64,000 bases of DNA from Gammaproteobacteria bacterium (GTDB lineage Bacteria; Pseudomonadota; Gammaproteobacteria; Steroidobacterales; Woeseiaceae), in the NCBI GenBank assembly GCA_029863125.1, contig JAOTWB010000008.1:1-64000 (forward strand). The letters run 5' to 3'. Position numbers and translations under genes: made by a program. This document shows, one piece after another, positions 25,443-35,269 of this stretch (position 1 is the first letter of the stretch; each line of letters begins with the position of its first letter). The notes below the pieces were generated by a model that worked only from the letters and a program-made list of their open reading frames with translations, had not been told where the DNA came from and searched no databases.

Positions 25443-25735
25443 GGGACACTCCTCAAATAGTAAAAACGGTCACAGGCGAATAAGCCAGGATCCGCCAGCG
25501 GCGCGGCACCGGCCCAGATTGTTGCCTGTGTTCTCCGATGAAAAAGCCGTCAATTCTGACAGCCTCATGTCAACTGCCGCCACGGCAATCTTCGGACGCG
25601 CAGGGCCGTTTTGAAATACGTAGATCTCGCTGTGGTGCAGCCGCCGCGAACCAGCACAATTCCTGTCCCGAGCGGCGGGCTATCGTCTGACACGCACGCT
25701 CCCGCCAGGACGCAGGGTCTCCGGCGGCTCTCGCT
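25443..25735. other. Intergenic region upstream of the second hsp20 gene
   Basis: About 290 bp without a supported gene. The hsp20 leader (minus strand) contains the long-range pair CACAGGC/GCCTGTG, closing a region of roughly 50 bases with further GC-rich pairing. The right half lies downstream of the outer-membrane protein gene and shows no clear terminator. Confidence 0.35.
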
Positions 25736-26383
25736 TCAGAAACGAGCGTTGAATCCAACCAATACGCGAAACTGCGATGTCAGCCCCGCGTCCGCCTGGA
25801 TCAGGCAGGTGAGCCCGCCCGCCGATAGACAAAATACATCGGTGTCTTCATTAACGAAAGCGCCGGCCCACCGGGCGTCGACCGTGATTCCGAACGGCTG
25901 ATCCATGAAAAACTTCACGCCGCCGCCCAGGGAAAATGAAAAATACGTATCATCGTTGAACGCACTGTCGTCGGGTTTAAATCGGGAGGCGCCCAGCGTC
26001 AGGGCGACAAACGGTCGAGTCGGCTCTTCACTCACCTCGTATGTGCCGCCGATCTCGAGCTTTTCGATGACGACCTCGAGTGACGGCAAACCGGGTGCAT
26101 TGGTCCGTGTGGCTTGCTTTGCGTACCGGATTTCGTAGGTCGATTGCGGGTCAGCTCGAATATTGAGCTGCAGGCCATGCGCCTGACTGTCATCGAGGTC
26201 GAGGTGCTGGCGGGTGCTTTCGTCTTCGAAAGTCCCGCCGATTACGTACCCCAGCAGGGGCGACAATTCGAATCGCCTCGCCGTATCTTGCGCGCTCGCA
26301 GAAACCGCCCAAGAACCAAGTGCCACAGCCAGTCCAAGTACCCTGGACATCTTGGCCGGCAGCTTACCGCCAACCGCGATCAT
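25736..26383 (-). CDS. Outer-membrane beta-barrel protein
   Basis: A 215-residue exported protein with a signal peptide ending WAVSASAQ. The mature chain alternates hydrophobic and polar residues as in small porin-like barrels (FELSPLLGYVIGGTF, LQLNIRADPQSTYEIRYA, YFSFSLGGGVKFFM), and it ends in a terminal Phe (LVGFNARF), the usual Bam recognition residue. It resembles OmpW/OmpA-barrel-type proteins but I cannot name a family. The start ATG 26383 overlaps the stop of the VOC gene by 4 bp. ATG 26350 would also give a signal peptide. Confidence 0.75.
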   Translation of the reverse strand: MIAVGGKLPAKMSRVLGLAVALGSWAVSASAQDTARRFELSPLLGYVIGGTFEDESTRQHLDLDDSQAHGLQLNIRADPQSTYEIRYAKQATRTNAPGLPSLEVVIEKLEIGGTYEVSEEPTRPFVALTLGASRFKPDDSAFNDDTYFSFSLGGGVKFFMDQPFGITVDARWAGAFVNEDTDVFCLSAGGLTCLIQADAGLTSQFRVLVGFNARF

Positions 26384-26772
26384 TCCGTCGTCTGGTAGAT
26401 CTGAATCAAGTTGCCGCAGGTGTCATCGAAAACGGCATATTTCACGCCAATGCTTTCAGCGGGTTCCTGAGTGAATTTGACCCCCAACTCCTGAAGTCGA
26501 CGATACTCTGAGTCAAGGTCTTCAACGCTAAAGGCAGTAAACGGTATACCATCCTTTAGCAACGATTCCTTAAGCGCCTTCATCGCAGGGTATTCGGCGT
26601 TTGGTTCGAGCACCAACTCTGGGCCGTTCGTATCTTCCGGTGAAATCACGGTCAGCCAACGGGCATCTCCAAAAGGGATATCGTTCTTCTTTATGAATCC
26701 CAATTTCCCCGTATAGAACGCCAGGGCTTCTTCCTGACTGGCGACCGACACACTAGCCAACGAGATTTTCAT
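26380..26772 (-). CDS. VOC-family (glyoxalase/bleomycin-resistance fold) protein
   Basis: A 130-residue, one-domain vicinal-oxygen-chelate protein. The two beta-alpha-beta-beta-beta modules are visible: ISLASVSVASQEEALAFYTG at the start and FSVEDLDSEYRRLQELGVKF, ending KYAVFDDTCGNLIQIYQ. The D-x-x-G-N-x-I/L ending is typical, with the usual metal Glu replaced by Gln or lying elsewhere. The ATG at 26772 has AAGGATAAG upstream. Substrate unknown. It may be a dimeric lyase or a binding protein. Coupled to the outer-membrane gene. Confidence 0.88.
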   Translation of the reverse strand: MKISLASVSVASQEEALAFYTGKLGFIKKNDIPFGDARWLTVISPEDTNGPELVLEPNAEYPAMKALKESLLKDGIPFTAFSVEDLDSEYRRLQELGVKFTQEPAESIGVKYAVFDDTCGNLIQIYQTTE

Positions 26773-26870
26773 ATTCTTATCCTTATTTGAATTCCGCGCT
26801 GATTATTTCCTGCCGAAATAAATATAGCAGGCAAACGGCAGCCAGCATCAGGTGCCAAATGGCCAGGCAC

Positions 26871-26900
26871 AAAAAAGCCCGGCAAAAGCCGGGCTTTTTT
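26871..26900 (-). terminator. Terminator of the groESL operon
   Basis: A symmetrical hairpin: AAAAAAGCCCGGC, a four-A loop and GCCGGGCTTTTTT. It can terminate on either strand and lies about 75 bp after the groL stop. Confidence 0.92.
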
Positions 26901-26973
26901 GGCCGAGGATGGCCTCATGTCGCGAAACACAGGAATGTGCGTGAGCGACCTCCGACGGAACGGAGGCGGGACA

Positions 26974-28671
<1,698 letters not shown>

Positions 28672-28700
28672 TTATGAAAACTGATCAGGTGTCGGGCGGC

Positions 28701-28991
28701 TTAGCCTTCGATAACGGCCATGATGTCGTCTTCCTTCATCACGAGCAGTTCTTCACCTTCTACTTTGACTTCCGTGCCGGCGTACTTGCCGAAAAGGACC
28801 TTGTCACCGACTTTGACATCAAGCTTGCGGACTTCGCCGTTTTCGAGAATTTTGCCGTTGCCTGCAGCGATCACCTTACCCTTGATGGGTTTCTCAGCCG
28901 CAGCGTCAGGAATGACGATCCCACCGGGCGATTTGCGCTCCTCTTCCATGCGCTTGACGATGACCCGATCATGAAGCGGACGCATCTTCAT
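28701..28991 (-). CDS. groS: Co-chaperonin GroES (10 kDa)
   Basis: The 96-residue heptameric lid of GroEL. It begins [20 protein letters not shown], contains the mobile loop ([15 protein letters not shown]) with the hydrophobic IVI edge, and ends [10 protein letters not shown]. The ATG at 28991 follows GGAGAA. It is the first gene of the groSL operon, with the CIRCE operator 66 bp upstream of the start. Confidence 0.99.
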   Translation of the reverse strand: MKMRPLHDRVIVKRMEEERKSPGGIVIPDAAAEKPIKGKVIAAGNGKILENGEVRKLDVKVGDKVLFGKYAGTEVKVEGEELLVMKEDDIMAVIEG

Positions 28992-29056
28992 GGTGCATTT
29001 CTCCTATATGTTATTGATCTAAAACCGATTTCCGGCGATTTACGGGCCTTGCGCTA

Positions 29057-29083
29057 TTAGCACTCGGCCACGAGGAGTGCTAA
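29057..29083 (-). promoter_or_regulatory. CIRCE operator (HrcA-binding inverted repeat)
   Basis: A perfect 9-9-9 CIRCE: TTAGCACTC (29057-29065), nine-base spacer, GAGTGCTAA (29075-29083). It matches the consensus bound by the heat-shock repressor HrcA. Located in the groSL leader, overlapping the end of the -10 hexamer. An hrcA gene is expected elsewhere in the genome. Confidence 0.97.
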
Positions 29084-29110
29084 TAATAGGCATGAGTGCC
29101 GAAATTTCAA
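29083..29110 (-). promoter_or_regulatory. groSL promoter
   Basis: On the minus strand TTGAAA (29110-29105), 16-bp spacer and TATTAT (29088-29083) form a near-consensus sigma-70 promoter. The seven bases CTTGAAA also match the sigma-32 -35 consensus, but no matching sigma-32 -10 sequence follows at the right distance. CIRCE starts at the -10 edge. Confidence 0.75.
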
Positions 29111-29246
29111 GCTCTCGTCGCGGACTTTTTTGGCAAAAAACCAGACCTGTATCGGTGACTTGAGCCCACTTTGGGGTAACAATCCCTACGCCTGACCGGT
29201 CCCATCACGCAGGCCCCTTGATCCCTGACCGCCAAAGACTCCCGAA

Positions 29247-31502
29247 ATGACAAAGATTAGAAATGGTTTTGCCGCAGCCCTGCTCGCCTTCTGCCTGGCA
29301 ATACCGGTTCTTGCGGACGATGCGCCGCCCCGGGTTACCGAAGCATTCCGGTATGTCGTGACGGACACGGGTAATGCACTGGAGATTGACTGGGCCATAG
29401 ACGAATGTTGCTACCTGTACCGCGACAAGCTCGCCTTCGAGAGCGGCGACGCCGCGATCGTTTTGGGCGACATCCAGCTGCCCGCAGGCCTGCCGCACGA
29501 AGACGAGTTTTTTGGCAAGCAGCAGGTCTACCGCGATCGGTTTTTCGTCACGATTCCCTACACGGTAAGCGGCACCCGTCCGCAGACGGCGGAACTCATC
29601 ATCAAGAGCCAGGGCTGCAATGACGTCATCGGGATATGCTATCCGCCGCAAACCTGGACTGATGAGGTCAAGCTGCGAAAGATCTCCGGCAGCGCGCCGA
29701 AACTACAGCTCGGGCAATTCGGCGGTACGCCCGATATCAACAGCGAGTTTCCACCGGTCGATGAAGTTTTTTTCCCCGACATATTCCCGGTCGACGGCAA
29801 CACCGTAGAAGTCGGAATACGCATAGTTCCAGGCTTCTACCTTTACAAGGACAAGATCTCGGTTCGCTCGCTGAGCGACGATGCCAAGGCCGGCCGTCTC
29901 GATTTGCCCGAGGGCAAGATGAAAGTCGACGAGTACTTCGGCGAAATGGAGGTCTACTTCGACAGCATTCTGGCACGGCTGGCGATAGCGCGAGCGACGC
30001 CCGAGGCCATGGATCTGGAACTTGAGCTCAACTATCAGGGTTGTGCGGAAGGCGGCCTTTGTTACATGCCGCAAACCCGCGTCATTGCAGTAAGCCTGCC
30101 CGAAGCAGCCACGGTTTCGGACCTGTCCGCATTGCCGTCCGATACCGTGCCAGTCAGCGAACAGGCACGGCTTGCCCGGATCATTACCGGTTCCAGCATC
30201 TGGGTCACGATAGGCCTGTTTTTTCTGGCCGGACTGGGCCTTGCTTTCACGCCGTGCGTGCTGCCCATGGTGCCCATATTGTCGGGCATCATCGCCGGCG
30301 AAGGCGACAAGGTCACACCTATGCGGGGCTTCACGCTCGCCCTCAGTTACGTCCTCGGCATGGCACTCGTTTATACCGGCGCGGGCATCGTTGCCGCTGC
30401 CGCCGGCATGCAGCTACAGGCCACGTTCAATCAACCCTGGATACTCATTCTGTTTGCCGGCCTGTTTGTAGTCCTCGCACTCGGCATGTTCGGAGCATAC
30501 GAACTGCAGATGCCGAGCAACATCCAGGGAAAACTGTCGACCGTCAGCGGCAAACAAGAAAGCGGTACGATGATCGGCGCATTTATTATGGGCGCGTTGT
30601 CCGCTCTCATCGTCACAGCCTGTGTCGCACCGGCGCTCATTGCTGCCTTGACCGTCATGGCACAGACTGGAGACATGCTGCGTAGTGGCACGGCGCTGTT
30701 TGCCATGAGTCTCGGCATGGGCGCCCCGCTACTGCTGATGGGGGCCGCGCAGGGCAAGCTGTTGCCGAAAGCCGGGCCGTGGATGGTGGCCGTGCGCAAT
30801 GCTTTTGGCTTCATGATGCTGGGCCTTGCGATCTGGATGCTGTCCAGAATTCTGCCCGGCAACGTGACGATGTTCCTCTGGGCCGTGCTGGTATTCATGG
30901 CCGGTGTGTTCATGGGCGGCCTGACGACGCTGACAAGCGATTCCGCTGTCGCGCAGAAACTCGGCAAGGGATTCGGATTCCTCGCCATTGTTTACGGCAT
31001 TATCCTGTTGCTGGGCTCGCTGGCCGGCGGCAGCAATCCGCTGCGGCCGCTCGCGACCATCAGCCTCGGTGATGGAATATTGGTATCTGAAGCAGAGCAC
31101 GCGCTGCCCTTCCAGCGAATCAAGACCGTCGATGATCTGGATCGGGAACTGGCGAACGCGACACGCCAGGGCAAGTCCGCGTTTCTGGATTTTTATGCGG
31201 ACTGGTGTGTATCCTGCAAAGAGATGGAGGCGTACACGTTCACGGACGGCGACGTACAGGCGGCTCTCTCGAACACGGTCTGGCTGCAGGCGGACGTCAC
31301 TGCCAACGACGAGGCCGATCAGGCGCTGCTCGATCGCTTTGGCGTATTCGGACCGCCGACCATTATTTTCTTCGGCACGGATGGCCAGCAACGCCACGGC
31401 TATGAAGTCGTGGGCTATATGAAAGCTCCTGACTTTGCCGAGCACGTGCGCCGAGCATTCAGTGAGACTGAATCGATAAGCGTACAAACCGAGCAACAAT
31501 AG
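29247..31502 (+). CDS. dsbD: Thiol:disulfide interchange protein DsbD with two tandem N-terminal domains
   Basis: Carries electrons from cytoplasmic thioredoxin across the inner membrane to periplasmic thiol proteins. At 751 residues it is much longer than E. coli DsbD (565). After the signal peptide (to about residue 23) there are two nDsbD-like domains in a row. The first is about 27-145, with ECCYLYRDKL and SQGCNDVIGICYPPQ. The second is about 165-290, with GFYLYKDKI and YQGCAEGGLCYMPQ. The membrane part (about 310-590) keeps the redox cysteines in FTPCVLPMVP and TACVAPALI. The C-terminal thioredoxin domain has C654-V-S-C657 in FYADWCVSCKEME. The adjacent TlpA-like gene is a likely partner. 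Confidence 0.95.
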   Translation: MTKIRNGFAAALLAFCLAIPVLADDAPPRVTEAFRYVVTDTGNALEIDWAIDECCYLYRDKLAFESGDAAIVLGDIQLPAGLPHEDEFFGKQQVYRDRFFVTIPYTVSGTRPQTAELIIKSQGCNDVIGICYPPQTWTDEVKLRKISGSAPKLQLGQFGGTPDINSEFPPVDEVFFPDIFPVDGNTVEVGIRIVPGFYLYKDKISVRSLSDDAKAGRLDLPEGKMKVDEYFGEMEVYFDSILARLAIARATPEAMDLELELNYQGCAEGGLCYMPQTRVIAVSLPEAATVSDLSALPSDTVPVSEQARLARIITGSSIWVTIGLFFLAGLGLAFTPCVLPMVPILSGIIAGEGDKVTPMRGFTLALSYVLGMALVYTGAGIVAAAAGMQLQATFNQPWILILFAGLFVVLALGMFGAYELQMPSNIQGKLSTVSGKQESGTMIGAFIMGALSALIVTACVAPALIAALTVMAQTGDMLRSGTALFAMSLGMGAPLLLMGAAQGKLLPKAGPWMVAVRNAFGFMMLGLAIWMLSRILPGNVTMFLWAVLVFMAGVFMGGLTTLTSDSAVAQKLGKGFGFLAIVYGIILLLGSLAGGSNPLRPLATISLGDGILVSEAEHALPFQRIKTVDDLDRELANATRQGKSAFLDFYADWCVSCKEMEAYTFTDGDVQAALSNTVWLQADVTANDEADQALLDRFGVFGPPTIIFFGTDGQQRHGYEVVGYMKAPDFAEHVRRAFSETESISVQTEQQ

Positions 31503-31512
31503 AAGGCTAAAC

Positions 31513-32130
31513 GTGTCCCGAGTAATGTTGATCTTCGCGACCGCACTGGTTGCGCTTCTGGCCGGCGCATTGTTTTATGCGGCCCGGTTTCCCGCCACCG
31601 CCCCACCGCAGCAGGCACACACGGCCGCGCCGGCCGCCATGCCGACGACACTCGAGGTCATGACTCACCCGGCATTCACTTTGCCCGACATCGACGGCAA
31701 ACAGCGCGAGTTCTCGGAATGGCAGGGCAAGAACCGCCTCCTTAATTTCTGGGCCACGTGGTGTGCGCCCTGCCGGCGCGAGATTCCGTTGTTGAAAAAT
31801 TTCCAGGATCAGCAGGCCGGCAACGGCTTCCAGGTTATCGGCATTGCCGTTGACTATCCGGAAGCGGTGGTAGCCTACGATGAGTCGGCGGACTTTAATT
31901 ACCCTGTGCTGGTCGGCGAACAGGATGCGATGGCGGTCGCCGAATCCTCCGGCATCGAATTTATCGGCATGCCCTTCACGATGTTCGTCGACTCCGCGGG
32001 CGAATACCTGGGCGCCTACATCGGAGAGCTGCACCAGGAACATCTCGACGAACTCGTCGAGATCATGACCAGCCTGGAACGCGGCGAGATCAAAAAGGAC
32101 GAAGCCAGAGCCAGACTCGACGCGCTCTGA
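31513..32130 (+). CDS. TlpA/ResA-like membrane-tethered thioredoxin
   Basis: A 205-residue periplasmic thioredoxin-like protein with one N-terminal helix (residues 4-24, MLIFATALVALLAGALFYAA) and a TlpA-type domain. The active site is LNFWATWCAPCRRE (Cys84, Cys87), and GMPFTMFVD carries the cis-Pro. Relatives reduce apocytochrome c or metallochaperone disulfides. The start is GTG 31513, 10 bp after dsbD, so it is probably cotranscribed and receives electrons from DsbD. The C-terminal helix (LERGEIKKDEARARLDAL) is longer than usual. Confidence 0.9.
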   Translation: MSRVMLIFATALVALLAGALFYAARFPATAPPQQAHTAAPAAMPTTLEVMTHPAFTLPDIDGKQREFSEWQGKNRLLNFWATWCAPCRREIPLLKNFQDQQAGNGFQVIGIAVDYPEAVVAYDESADFNYPVLVGEQDAMAVAESSGIEFIGMPFTMFVDSAGEYLGAYIGELHQEHLDELVEIMTSLERGEIKKDEARARLDAL

Positions 32131-32240
32131 GACGCTCCGGGTGACCCCGCAACCGTGTCCACAGCAAAACTTGCCCTAATGTCTTAAAAAAGGGTTACTA
32201 TTGCGGCCATCTTCGGCTATCTCGCTGAGAAACTCGGCCC

Positions 32241-32529
32241 ATGTTCGTATTCTTGCTGATCAACGGCGCCAACCTGAATCTGCTCAGGTCGCGCGAGCCA
32301 CAGGTAGACGGCGTAACGCGCCTCGAGGACATCGAAGCGCGATGCTTTTCTCGCGGTCGGGATTACCTCTGTCGAAATACACCTGAGCGATACGTTTGCG
32401 CGGGAGGAATTCAGGCCAAACAGTTACTTCAGTGATATGGCGAGAAGTTGCCTGTTCGGGTTTGGGGCATACGGCTACGAACTGGCGCTGCAGGCTGCCA
32501 GTCATTTCGTTGCCAGTACCGGGGACTAA
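32241..32529 (+). pseudogene. aroQ: Decayed aroQ, type II 3-dehydroquinate dehydratase remnant
   Basis: Two pieces of AroQ in different frames remain. The first, FLLINGANLNLLRSREPQVDG and LEDIEARC, matches the N-terminus. The second, SVEIHLSDTFAREEFRPNSYF followed by GFGAYGYELALQAASHFV, matches the C-terminus. About 50 central residues (the strand-loop region with the active-site His) and the frame are lost near 32348-32356. Two more losses are visible. The catalytic Tyr of the REPxxYG motif is Asp (REPQVDG), and the Gly before the REP (normally LGxREP) is Arg. The remnant occupies the position of aroQ in the conserved aroQ-accB-accC order. The frame could also reflect a sequencing error, but the substitutions argue for real decay. 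Confidence 0.85.
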
Positions 32530-32532
32530 GCG

Positions 32533-32994
32533 ATGGACATTAGAAAAGTAAAAAAACTGATCGAGCTACTGGACGAGTCCGGTATCGCCGAGATCGAAAT
32601 AACCGAGGGAGAAGAATCGGTAAGAATCAGCCGTTACTCACAGCACGCGCCCATCGCGGCACCTGCCGCCGCGGCCGCTGCACCGCCCGCAGCGCCTGTT
32701 GTCACAAAGCTCCAGGCCGTCGCGCCGCCCGAAGTTGAGGAGGACGGGTACGCAGTGACCTCGCCGATGGTCGGTACGTACTATGCGGCATCCTCGCCGG
32801 GCGCAGCGCCGTACGTCCAGGTCGGTGACCGCGTCAACGAGGGCGATACGCTTTGCATCATCGAGGCGATGAAGATGATGAACCAGATAGAATCCGACGT
32901 GTCCGGCGTAATCAAGTCGATTCGTATTCAGAATGGTGAGCCGGTCGAATTCGGCCAGACGTTGTTCGTTATCGACCAGCGCCACGGCGACTAG
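32533..32994 (+). CDS. accB: Biotin carboxyl carrier protein of acetyl-CoA carboxylase
   Basis: The 153-residue carrier for the carboxybiotin in the first step of fatty-acid synthesis. The N-terminal dimerising part ([20 protein letters not shown]) is joined by an Ala/Pro-rich linker (about residues 38-72) to the biotinyl domain. That domain carries [13 protein letters not shown] with the biotin-accepting Lys114. The domain begins [10 protein letters not shown], as usual. It starts 4 bp after the aroQ remnant stop, and accC follows 14 bp later. Confidence 0.98.
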   Translation: MDIRKVKKLIELLDESGIAEIEITEGEESVRISRYSQHAPIAAPAAAAAAPPAAPVVTKLQAVAPPEVEEDGYAVTSPMVGTYYAASSPGAAPYVQVGDRVNEGDTLCIIEAMKMMNQIESDVSGVIKSIRIQNGEPVEFGQTLFVIDQRHGD

Positions 32995-33008
32995 CGGGTC
33001 GCGCCAAC

Positions 33009-34352
33009 ATGCTGGACAAGATAGTCATAGCCAACAGGGGCGAAATTGCGCTACGCATTCTCCGGGCCTGCCGCGAGATCGGCATAAAGACGGTTGCCGT
33101 GCATTCCACCGCGGACAACAACCTGAAGCACGTCTTACTCGCTGATGAAACGGTTTGTATCGGCCCTCCCCCATCCAGCGAGAGCTATCTCAACATGCCC
33201 GCTATCATCAGTGCGGCCGAGGTAACTGACGCAACCGGCATTCATCCGGGCTACGGTTTTCTCTCCGAAAACGCCGACTTTGCGGAACGCGTCGAGTCGA
33301 GCGGCTTCACTTTCATCGGGCCAAAAGCCGATTCGATCCGCCTGATGGGCGACAAAGTCTCCGCCATCAAGGCAATGCAGGCGGCGGGCGTGCCCTGTGT
33401 TCCCGGTTCAGACGGTCCGCTCGGCGACGATCCCGATGAGAACATCCGTCTGGCTCGCGAGATCGGCTATCCGATCATCATCAAGGCATCCGGCGGCGGT
33501 GGTGGGCGCGGCATGCGCGTGGTGCATGCCGAGGCGTCACTGACGGCAGCGATCACGGTGACCAGGGCCGAAGCACGCGCGGCTTTCAGCAACGAGGTGG
33601 TCTACATGGAAAAATACCTTGAAGCCCCTCGGCATGTCGAGATCCAGGTACTTGCCGATACGCACGGCAATGCTATTCACCTGGGCGAACGCGATTGCTC
33701 GATGCAGCGGCGCCACCAGAAAGTCATCGAGGAAGCGCCGGCACCGGGCATCAGCGAAGAACAGCGCACGCGCATTGGCGAACGCTGCGTGAAGGCCTGT
33801 AAGGAAATAGGTTACCGCAGCGCCGGGACCTTCGAATTTCTCTACGAGAACGGCGAGTTCTACTTCATCGAGATGAATACGCGCCTGCAGGTCGAGCATC
33901 CGGTAACCGAGATGATCACGGGCGTCGACATCGTGCGTGAGCAGCTGCGCGTCGCCAGCGGTCTGCCGCTGCAGTTCACACAGGACGACATCAGGATCCA
34001 GGGGCATGCCATAGAGTGTCGCATCAATGCCGAAGATCCCAAGAATTTCATGCCTTCGCCCGGACTGGTGACGCTGTGGCATGCACCGGGCGGGCCGGGA
34101 ATACGCGTCGAGAGTCATCTTTACAGCGGCTACAAAGTGCCGCCTTACTATGACTCGATGATCGGCAAACTGATTGCCCACGGCGCAAGCCGCGAGGCTG
34201 CGTTCGCGCGTATGCGAAGCGCCTTGAGCGAAATCGTCATCGAAGGCATCAGGACAAACATCCCCCTGCACCAGGAGATCTTCCAGCACGCCGCATTCCA
34301 GGCCGGTGGCACTGATATTCATTACCTCGAGAAACGTCTCGGCCTGGTTTGA
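33009..34352 (+). CDS. accC: Biotin carboxylase subunit of acetyl-CoA carboxylase
   Basis: The 447-residue ATP-grasp enzyme that carboxylates biotin on AccB. It starts [22 protein letters not shown]. The glycine-rich ATP loop is [15 protein letters not shown]. The catalytic blocks [40 protein letters not shown] and [17 protein letters not shown] are complete. [15 protein letters not shown] is in the N-domain. Coupled to accB. The prmA start follows after its stop. Confidence 0.99.
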   Translation: MLDKIVIANRGEIALRILRACREIGIKTVAVHSTADNNLKHVLLADETVCIGPPPSSESYLNMPAIISAAEVTDATGIHPGYGFLSENADFAERVESSGFTFIGPKADSIRLMGDKVSAIKAMQAAGVPCVPGSDGPLGDDPDENIRLAREIGYPIIIKASGGGGGRGMRVVHAEASLTAAITVTRAEARAAFSNEVVYMEKYLEAPRHVEIQVLADTHGNAIHLGERDCSMQRRHQKVIEEAPAPGISEEQRTRIGERCVKACKEIGYRSAGTFEFLYENGEFYFIEMNTRLQVEHPVTEMITGVDIVREQLRVASGLPLQFTQDDIRIQGHAIECRINAEDPKNFMPSPGLVTLWHAPGGPGIRVESHLYSGYKVPPYYDSMIGKLIAHGASREAAFARMRSALSEIVIEGIRTNIPLHQEIFQHAAFQAGGTDIHYLEKRLGLV

Positions 34353-34369
34353 TCGGGAGCAGCCCACCG

Positions 34370-35260
34370 GTGGAATGGCAGCAGTTTGTCATGAACCTCG
34401 ACACACTGGACCCGGCCATCGTTGAGGAAATTTTCACACGGCACAATGCCTGGTCGGTAACCCTCAGCGACGCCGGCAACAGCCCTGTTCTGGAGCCGGG
34501 TCCGGGCGAGACTCCGCTTTGGGCAGAGACCCGCATCACGGGCCTGTTCTCGGCAGACGCCGATCTTGGGAAGCTGGAAGCCGAACTGCTGCAGGAGCTC
34601 CAGCTCACGCACCTGCCCCCGTACCGCATCGACAAACTCGCAGATCGCGCCTGGGAACGCGAGTGGCTCACCGGCTTCGGGCCGATGAAATTCGGCGAAC
34701 GGCTCTGGATCTGCCCGGGCACCAGCGAAGTCGAACAGCAGGATGCCGTGATCGTTCGGCTCGATCCCGGGCTCGCTTTCGGGACAGGTACTCACGCGAC
34801 CACCGCCCTTTGCCTCGAGTGGCTGGACGGACTGTCATTAGGCGGCAAGATGCTGCTGGACTATGGCTGCGGCTCGGGGGTCCTCGCGATCGCCGCCATC
34901 AGGCTGGGGTGCCGCGAGACGGCGGCAATGGATATCGACCCACAGGCCCTCATTGCGACAGCTCAAAATGCCGAGCGCAATGCGGTCGCAGGACGCGTGC
35001 GTGTTTACGGCAGCGAGGCTGACATCGAAGGCGTTTTCGACGTCGTGGTCGCCAATATTCTTGCCGGACCACTTGTCCAGTTTGCCGAATCCATCACATC
35101 AACGCTTGCAGGCGACGGTATGCTTGCACTATCGGGCGTATTATGTGAACAAGCCGCCTCCGTCATGGCCGCATACGAGCCCTGGATCGAGTTCGATGAA
35201 ACCGTATGCCGGGAGCAGGATGGTCAGACGTGGTCGCGGCTCACAGGAACGAGGAGATAG
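34370..35260 (+). CDS. prmA: Ribosomal protein L11 methyltransferase
   Basis: Trimethylates ribosomal protein L11 using SAM. I start at GTG 34370, which gives EWQQFVMNLDT, aligned with the usual short N-terminus (296 residues against 293 in E. coli). The frame is also open from TTG 34349, overlapping the accC stop. The core has KFGERLWICPGTSEV, LDPGLAFGTGTHATTALCLEWL and LLDYGCGSGVLAIAAIRLG, motif I of the methyltransferase fold. The substrate-binding NPPY-like motif is VVVANILAGPL. accC-prmA is a standard gene order. Confidence 0.96.
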   Translation: MEWQQFVMNLDTLDPAIVEEIFTRHNAWSVTLSDAGNSPVLEPGPGETPLWAETRITGLFSADADLGKLEAELLQELQLTHLPPYRIDKLADRAWEREWLTGFGPMKFGERLWICPGTSEVEQQDAVIVRLDPGLAFGTGTHATTALCLEWLDGLSLGGKMLLDYGCGSGVLAIAAIRLGCRETAAMDIDPQALIATAQNAERNAVAGRVRVYGSEADIEGVFDVVVANILAGPLVQFAESITSTLAGDGMLALSGVLCEQAASVMAAYEPWIEFDETVCREQDGQTWSRLTGTRR

Positions 35261-35269
35261 GGCCAGGCA

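Noticed and set aside
32171-32201. Promoter TTGCCC with TACTAT before the aroQ remnant
   Set aside because: The spacer is 19 bp and the -35 is weak. Not enough to annotate as a promoter.
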